From positions 37,855,821 to 37,919,820 of the forward strand of contig JAPXFY010000030.1 of assembly GCA_030674185.1 (NCBI GenBank): 64,000 bases of DNA, in the 5' to 3' direction. The notes beneath the pieces were generated by a model that was given only the letters and a program-made list of their open reading frames with translations, had not been told where the DNA came from and did no database searches. This DNA comes from Monoplex corrugatus. Taxonomy: Eukaryota > Mollusca > Gastropoda > Littorinimorpha > Ranellidae. The stretch's first letter is position 1. Every line of letters starts with the position of its first letter. The translations under genes and the position numbers were made by a program. Shown here piece after piece: positions 59,001-64,000 of the stretch.

Positions 59001-59330
59001 CCGGGCTTCACTAGAGTAGAGAAGTGTGCTCAGCACACAAGCTCTGTACACCTGCATTTTGGTGTTTGCAGTGAGACTGCTGTTGGACCAGACCTGCTTA
59101 TTCAGTTTAGCCATAACAGATGAGGCATTTGCAATTCCGGCGCTGATTTCAGCGTCCAGAGAAAGGTTGTCGCTTATAGTGGACGCCAAGTACTGAAATT
59201 TGTGGACAGCGTTGAGGTCGTAGTCTCCAATGTGTAGAGATGGTGGTTCTTTATAGCCTTGGCCTAAGATCTCAGTTTTCTTCAAGCTGATTGTGAGACC
59301 AAACTCTCTGCATATTTTTGTACATCTATA
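59001..59330 (-). mobile_element. LINE RT C-terminal fragment, cut by the gap
   Basis: The - strand from 59285 reads 'KKTEILGQGYKEPPSLHIG', 'HKFQYLASTISDNLSLDAEI', 'KLNKQVWSNSSLT', 'TKMQVYRACVLSTLLYSSEA', the region behind the RT catalytic motif in a LINE related to but distinct from the RTE copies here. The rest is lost in the gap. Confidence 0.7.
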
Positions 59331-59339
59331 TATGCCATT

Positions 59340-59430
59340 TCAGGAAATGAGACAGTGAGAGACAGAGACAGAGAGTGGTAGACAGAAACAGACAGAGACA
59401 AAGAAACAGACAAAGATAAGACAGAGGAGA
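59340..59430. repeat. (GACA)n / (GAGA)n microsatellite
   Basis: Purine-rich simple repeat. Confidence 0.8.
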
Positions 59431-59817
59431 GAGGCAGATACATAAGAATCAAACAAACATACAACAGGCAAACACCTGCTTTACCTTCGTTTCTTCCTCT
59501 GAGTTCCAGTTTGATCATGCCTCCAATTGTCATTTTGTCAATCGGTGGCATTTTCATAATTGCCACAGATACGTGTATACACACTGATCTGGTGGACTGG
59601 CTTACACTGCACTGGCAACATATTGTCACTGTGCAGTCTGTGTAGTCTGAATTCTGTGGGTTGGGGGATTTGTAAGTTGTATAACTACGTATGTGTTTTT
59701 GTGGCACTGTAATTTTACCAAACCACGCTTACTGAAACTGAACTGTTTCTGAAAAAAAGTTGTCATGTTGAACCATCCACCTTAATTGTGTGTGTGTGTT
59801 TTTTATAAACAGATCAG

Positions 59818-60043
59818 ACATCTAGAACTGCTTCCATTCAACTTCCAACCTGCCAGACAGAGACGCACAAGAAACGATATGTTCAGCAACATCACTCACG
59901 GTCAATTTAACATCACAGAAACGGTGGAAAACGTGTCAGGTTTTGCTGAAAACGTCACTTCCGGCGTAACAACGACAGCTGATGAAACACTGGGCGATAT
60001 ATATCTACGAGTCCTAAGTAATCACTTTTTATTGTCTGTTTGA
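59818..60043 (+). CDS. Candidate C-terminal tail exon of receptor C
   Basis: A T-rich tract with AAACAGATCAG precedes 59818. If the donor after 50218 is joined to 59818, the codon phases fit: the residual AG plus A gives Arg and the frame runs on as 'HLELLPFNFQPARQRRTRND' and a Ser/Thr-rich tail ('NVTSGVTTTADETLG') to TGA at 60043. The other acceptor (59813) would stop after four codons. Such a tail suits the cytoplasmic end of a GPCR. Against it: the intron would be 9.6 kb, holds a gap, and the segment could instead be an exon of another gene. Inference only. Confidence 0.4.
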
Positions 60044-60276
60044 CTCTGTCTGTTGATCTGTCTGTTGATCTGTCTGTTTGTCTGTTTACCTGTGTCAAAC
60101 CGTGCTAGGATCTGAATGCACATACACAAAAAGAAAGCCCTCAAACCCCTTCTAGATGAAGACCCTATCCAGCTGTCCCACAATCACAAACAAGACAATA
60201 AGTCCACACTTTTAATGACAGTTGAGAACACAAGAGAGTTTTGTTCACTTCCTTCCCACCTCCGGTATTTCTTGAT

Positions 60277-60410
60277 CAGTTTCAGTTTCAGTTTCTCAAG
60301 ATGACGTCTCCGCGCTCGGAACGAATTCCATATGCACTGACGTCACAGGTGCCATGTGTATGGTGATCGTGGCACAAGCCTTAAGCCTGTGCATAAACCC
60401 ATGGGCTGGC
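60277..60410 (-). repeat. SINE-like dispersed repeat Y, copy 3 (inverted)
   Basis: Inverse of 34993-35124: begins with three CAGTTT units, then 'CTCAAGATGACGTCTCCGCG', 'CATATGCACTGACGTCA', 'CCATGTGTATGGTGATCGTG', 'GCATAAACCCATGGGCTG'. Confidence 0.75.
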
Positions 60411-60419
60411 CATCGCTAT

Positions 60420-60712
60420 AAAGAAGTGAGCTGACAGAGACCTCACACTGACTTACCAATGCGACGACAAAGTAGTAGCTCTGGTATAATCATGAAGAAA
60501 AGCTATCCAATATTTTATATTGACTTACCAGCGCAACAACAAGTAGTGGTCCTTCACAAGAAAAAAAAAAACTCGAAGCAGAACACATTCACTGCATAAC
60601 AACTGACGACCCAAAGCACTGACACCACAATACGACATGAACACATCCACCAGGCAAAACTGTCAGAACTACACGAAACATAAAGCAGAATATTATAACA
60701 GTACTCATCATC
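60420..60712. other. No gene seen
   Basis: Non-coding spacer, A-rich at 60557-60570, CATCAT run at 60706-60720 belonging to the RTE tail. Confidence 0.45.
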
Positions 60713-62515
60713 ATCATCATCAGGTGCCTTGCCGCATGGCGTTGGCAATCATGGACTTCCATCTGTCTCTATCTCTTGTTACCCCAAGCATCTCCTCCAC
60801 CCTCCTCGTCTTCAGCCACTTCGCAAGTCCGTCCAGCACTCTCTCCCTGGGTCTATCTGGTGCTCTCTTTCCCTCTAGCTTTCCCGTTCTAACCAGGTGC
60901 TCCAAATTCCCCTTCCTCATAAAATGGCCTATAAATGTTGCCTGTCTTTTCGTAATCTTCCTTATGAGTGATCTACTTGTGTCTGCCTCCATCAAGACTA
61001 TCTCGTTTGTTTTCTTTGCTATCCATGGAACTCTCAACATTCTTCTGAGAAACCACATCTCGGCTGCCCCAATATTGCTCTGGCTTTGCTTGTTGACTGT
61101 CCATGCCTCACATCCGTACAACAATATTGGTTCTATGTAACATTCAAGGACTCTCTTCCTGATGTCAATTGATAGGCATTTGTTGGTAAGAATGCTTGTC
61201 ATCTTCTTGAATGCTGTTTTGGCTTGGCCAATTCTGCCGGCTATTTCCGATGTGCATCTGCCATCTGATGAAATGACCGTTCCATGTTATTTAAACTTAT
61301 TAACCTGTGTCAAGGTTGTGCCATTTGCTGTTATGTTGCATGAGGGGATTTCATATTTTTACTGATCACCATGACTTCAGACTTCCTGCTGTTTAGTTCC
61401 AACCCCTGACCTTTGATTACTATTTCTAGTATATTCACAAGGTTTTGTAGGTCCTTTTCATTTTCTGCAATTACCACGGTGTCATCTGTGTATCGAATGT
61501 TGTTTATCATTTTCCCTCCAACCTTTAATCCAGGGTCTTCTAGGTTTCTCATGATGTTTTAACTGTAAAGTGAAAACAGATCTGGTGACAAAACACAACC
61601 CTGTCTGACTCCTATTTTGATGTTTTGGTTCTATTCTCATTGCAGCTGTTTGTTCCCAGTACATATTCCTGATTATTCGCAGATCTTTTCCGTCAACATT
61701 GAGTCTCTCCAGTTGGTTGATCAATTCTTCATGTCGTACCCGATCGAAAGCCTTGGTATAGTCAACAAAGCATAAATACAAATCCTTATTCATCTCAATT
61801 GACCTCTCTATGATAGTTCTTAGGATGTATATGGCATTAATAGTTCCTTTCCCTTCCACAAATCCACACTGCTCTTCTGCTATTTCTCTTTTGATTCTAT
61901 TCCTTGTCCTCATCATGATTATTCTTAACAGGATTTTTGTTACATGACTCATCAAACTGATTGTGCGATGGAGTTCGCATTCTATAACCCCTGTCTTCTT
62001 TGGAAGTGCAATGAACATTGATTTTGACATATCTTTGGGGATTTTTCCAGTGTTGTAAATTTCATTTAGGAGGACTGTTATTTTTTTTATGCCAAATTCC
62101 TCCAGGGCTTCAATCATCTCTGTAGTAATGTTGTCTGGTCCTGGGGCTTTTCCTGGTTTCATCTTTTTCAGTGCTGCTCTAACTTCATCTTTCATTATGG
62201 GTGGTCCTTCAAAGTTGTTTTTTTTATAATGTGTTCTTCGTTTCTGTCATCCTCAAAAAGGTCTTTAATGTACTCTCCCCATCTGTCCAGTATTTTGTCT
62301 TTTTCCATGATAAGCGTGCCATCTTTCGATTTAAGCAACCAGTTGATGTGCATGTATTTTTCCTGTGGACAATTTCTTCAGTTCGTCTGTACATACCCTG
62401 GGGATCTATTTTGTGTCGGTTTTCTATCTCTTTGCATTTTGTGTTCAGCCAAGCTTCCTTAGCTTCATCGCACCATACCTGATTTCTTTGTTTATCTTCC
62501 TGTATAGTACTACCC
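60713..62515 (-). mobile_element. RTE/BovB-type LINE, longest copy
   Basis: Reading the - strand from 62515: pre-RT region ('EAKEAWLNTKCKEIENRH'), RT start ('KDEVRAALKKMKPGKAPGP', 62195-62130), 'EEQCGFVEGKGTINAIYI', 'LYLCFVDYTKAFDRVRHEEL' (motif A, intact KAFD), 'RYTDDTVVIAENEKDLQ' (motif C reads TDD), 'GLELNSRKSEVMVISKN', the C-terminal block 'LYGCEAWTVNKQSQSNIGA', 'LRRMLRVPWIAKKTN', and the 3' end with a CATCATCAT tail. The 237-codon RT frame (62195-61482) is the best preserved of all RTE copies. A frame break at about 61600-61560 and a further one around 61330 inactivate it. Confidence 0.88.
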
Positions 62516-62582
62516 ACAATACAACACGGATGTACCCACCTAACAAAACTAACAAAGTACATAAAAAATCGCCATTATCATG

Positions 62583-63665
62583 TGTCCTGCTGCATAGCGC
62601 TGGCGGTCATGGCCCTCCATACGAATCTATTCCTCGTCACTGCAAGTGTATCTCCCACCCTCTCTGTCCTCGGCCATCCTGGAAATCCATCCAATATTTT
62701 CTCCTTGGTCTACCTGGTGTTCTCTTTCCCTCCAGTTTTCCGTTGTGATCAGGTGCTCTAATTCCCCTTTCCTCATAAAATGGCCTATAAATGTTGCTTG
62801 TGTTTTCCTAATCCTTTTTAATGATCTTCTTGTGTCTGCCTTCTTCAAAATTGTCTCGTTTGTAATCTTTGCTGTCCATGGTACTCTCAACATTCTTGTT
62901 AGAAACCACAGTTCAGTTGCCTCAATTTTGTTCTGACTTTGCGTTTGACTGTCCACACCTCACAACCGTACAACAGTTTCCGTTCTATATAACATTCAAA
63001 AATTCTCTTCCTGGTGTTATTTATTGATAAGAACGCTTTTCATCTTTTTGAAAGCTGTTCTGGCTTGGCCGATTGTGCTGGCTATTTCTGATGTGCATCT
63101 GCCACCTGGTGAGATGACCGTTCCCAGATATTTGAACTTATAAACCTGTATCAAATTTGTGCATTTGCTGTTATTTTGCATAAGGGGATTTTTTTTTACT
63201 GATTACCATGACTTCAGTCTTCTTCTATTTAATTCCAACCCTTTACTTATGCTTTCTATTTCTATTGTATTCACAAGGTTTTGTAGGTCCCTTTCATTTT
63301 CTGTACTTAGCACAGTGTCATCTGCATAACGAATGTTGTTTATCATTTTTCCTCCAAATTTTATCCCAGGGTATTCTTCTAGGTTTTTCGTGATGATTTT
63401 GCTGTAAAGTGAAAACAAATCTAGTGAGAGAACACAACCCTACTTGGCCCCTCTTTTGGTATTTTGGAAAGAGCTTACATCGTTTTCTATTCTCACTACT
63501 ACTGCTGTTTGTTCCCAATACATATTTCTGATTATTCTGAGATCTTCCCATAAATACTGAGCCTGTCTTGTTGGTTGATCAATTCTTCGTGCCTTACCCA
63601 ATCGGAAGTCTTGGTATAATCAACAAAGCATAAAGATGAATCCTTAGCTCGACTGACCGACCTCT
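62583..63665 (-). mobile_element. RTE/BovB-type LINE, 5'-truncated
   Basis: Begins on the - strand at 63665 in the RT ('SSLCFVDYTKTSDWVRHEEL', a decayed motif A), then 'RYADDTVLSTENERDLQ' (63340-63290), 'SISKGLELN', then the C-terminal block ('SQNKIEATELWFLTRMLRVP') and the common 3' end near 62583. It stands 70 bases from the next RTE copy in the same orientation. Confidence 0.83.
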
Positions 63666-64000
63666 CTAGGACAAAAATACAGCTGAATATTATCACCACA
63701 CAAAACTGACCACACAGAATACTGACAACTATGATGTAACACATATCCATATAAAGCAGGGCTGACATAACTACCCCACACTTCTACATTACATGTGCCT
63801 TGCAAAACTGGGATTCCAGACACCGAACAATAACAGCAAACTATCCAAGAGGTGTGCCAGACAACTCTACAATATAGCAGACAGTCATCCACCGACATTA
63901 TATCAGGGTGGTAGTGGACATCCACTTACAACAAAATACCGACTTCTTCTTTTCCTTCTAGATATTAAGACAGAAGTCCATTAACAATGCAACTCTGTCA
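63666..64000. other. No recognised gene
   Basis: A 63-codon frame at 63793-63984 has no recognised family. Confidence 0.4.

Noticed and set aside
59813..59830. First acceptor (59813) for the receptor C tail exon
   Set aside because: Joined to 50218 it stops after a few codons; the AG five bases on keeps an open frame.

Overview
The window looks like a piece of a gastropod mollusc nuclear genome (draft scaffold, one 100-N gap at 58901-59000). The reasons are three tandem genes of the GRL101 / type-C LGR receptor kind known from the snail Lymnaea (C-type lectin-like and LDLa ectodomain, leucine-rich repeats, rhodopsin-type 7TM), no bacterial-style gene packing, very many microsatellites and minisatellites, and a dense load of decayed non-LTR retrotransposons.

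Real host genes: receptor A (2407-6185), receptor B (29822-33693) and receptor C (about 46821-50218, with a probable distant C-terminal exon at 59818-60043), all on the + strand and 13-24 kb apart. All three have single-base frame breaks in the ectodomain. C keeps the canonical GPCR signalling residues (Asp in TM2, D-R-F at the end of TM3, CWFP in TM6). A and B have lost all three, while keeping the ectodomain, the disulphide cysteines and NPxxY. This is the most interesting biology in the window: a tandem receptor family in which two members look unable to signal classically.

Between the receptors nearly everything is mobile or repetitive DNA. There are eight RTE/BovB-type LINE copies (1-1022, 18103-19675, 26922-27366, 27785-28858, 37195-38402, 39985-41600, 60713-62515, 62583-63665), typically ending in GAT/ATC trinucleotide tails. 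CR1/L2-type LINE pieces lie at 8362-8800, 9077-10632, 12654-13462, 14870-16642, 22200-22680, about 36385-36680 and 46110-46620. There are I-type LINE remains with RNase H (7945-8355 and 43740-45110), an R2-like LINE (51230-53660) and further LINE fragments (35125-35330, 35985-36245, 41740-42590, 59001-59330). A piggyBac-type element has 14-bp inverted ends and TTAA on both sides (20669-21763). A type-B DNA polymerase relic of Maverick/Polinton kind (about 24990-27775) is interrupted by an RTE insertion. Several SINE-like or unassigned dispersed repeats are also present.

Tandem arrays: a ~75-bp degenerate array behind receptor A (6255-6830), a 27-bp array (7440-7945), an 83-90-bp array interrupted by an L2 copy (10755-13635), a 17-bp array (53668-53735) and a 49-bp array of about 43 units (54400-56540). 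Family names of mobile elements are from recognition of protein motifs without a database search; exact element boundaries are approximate.
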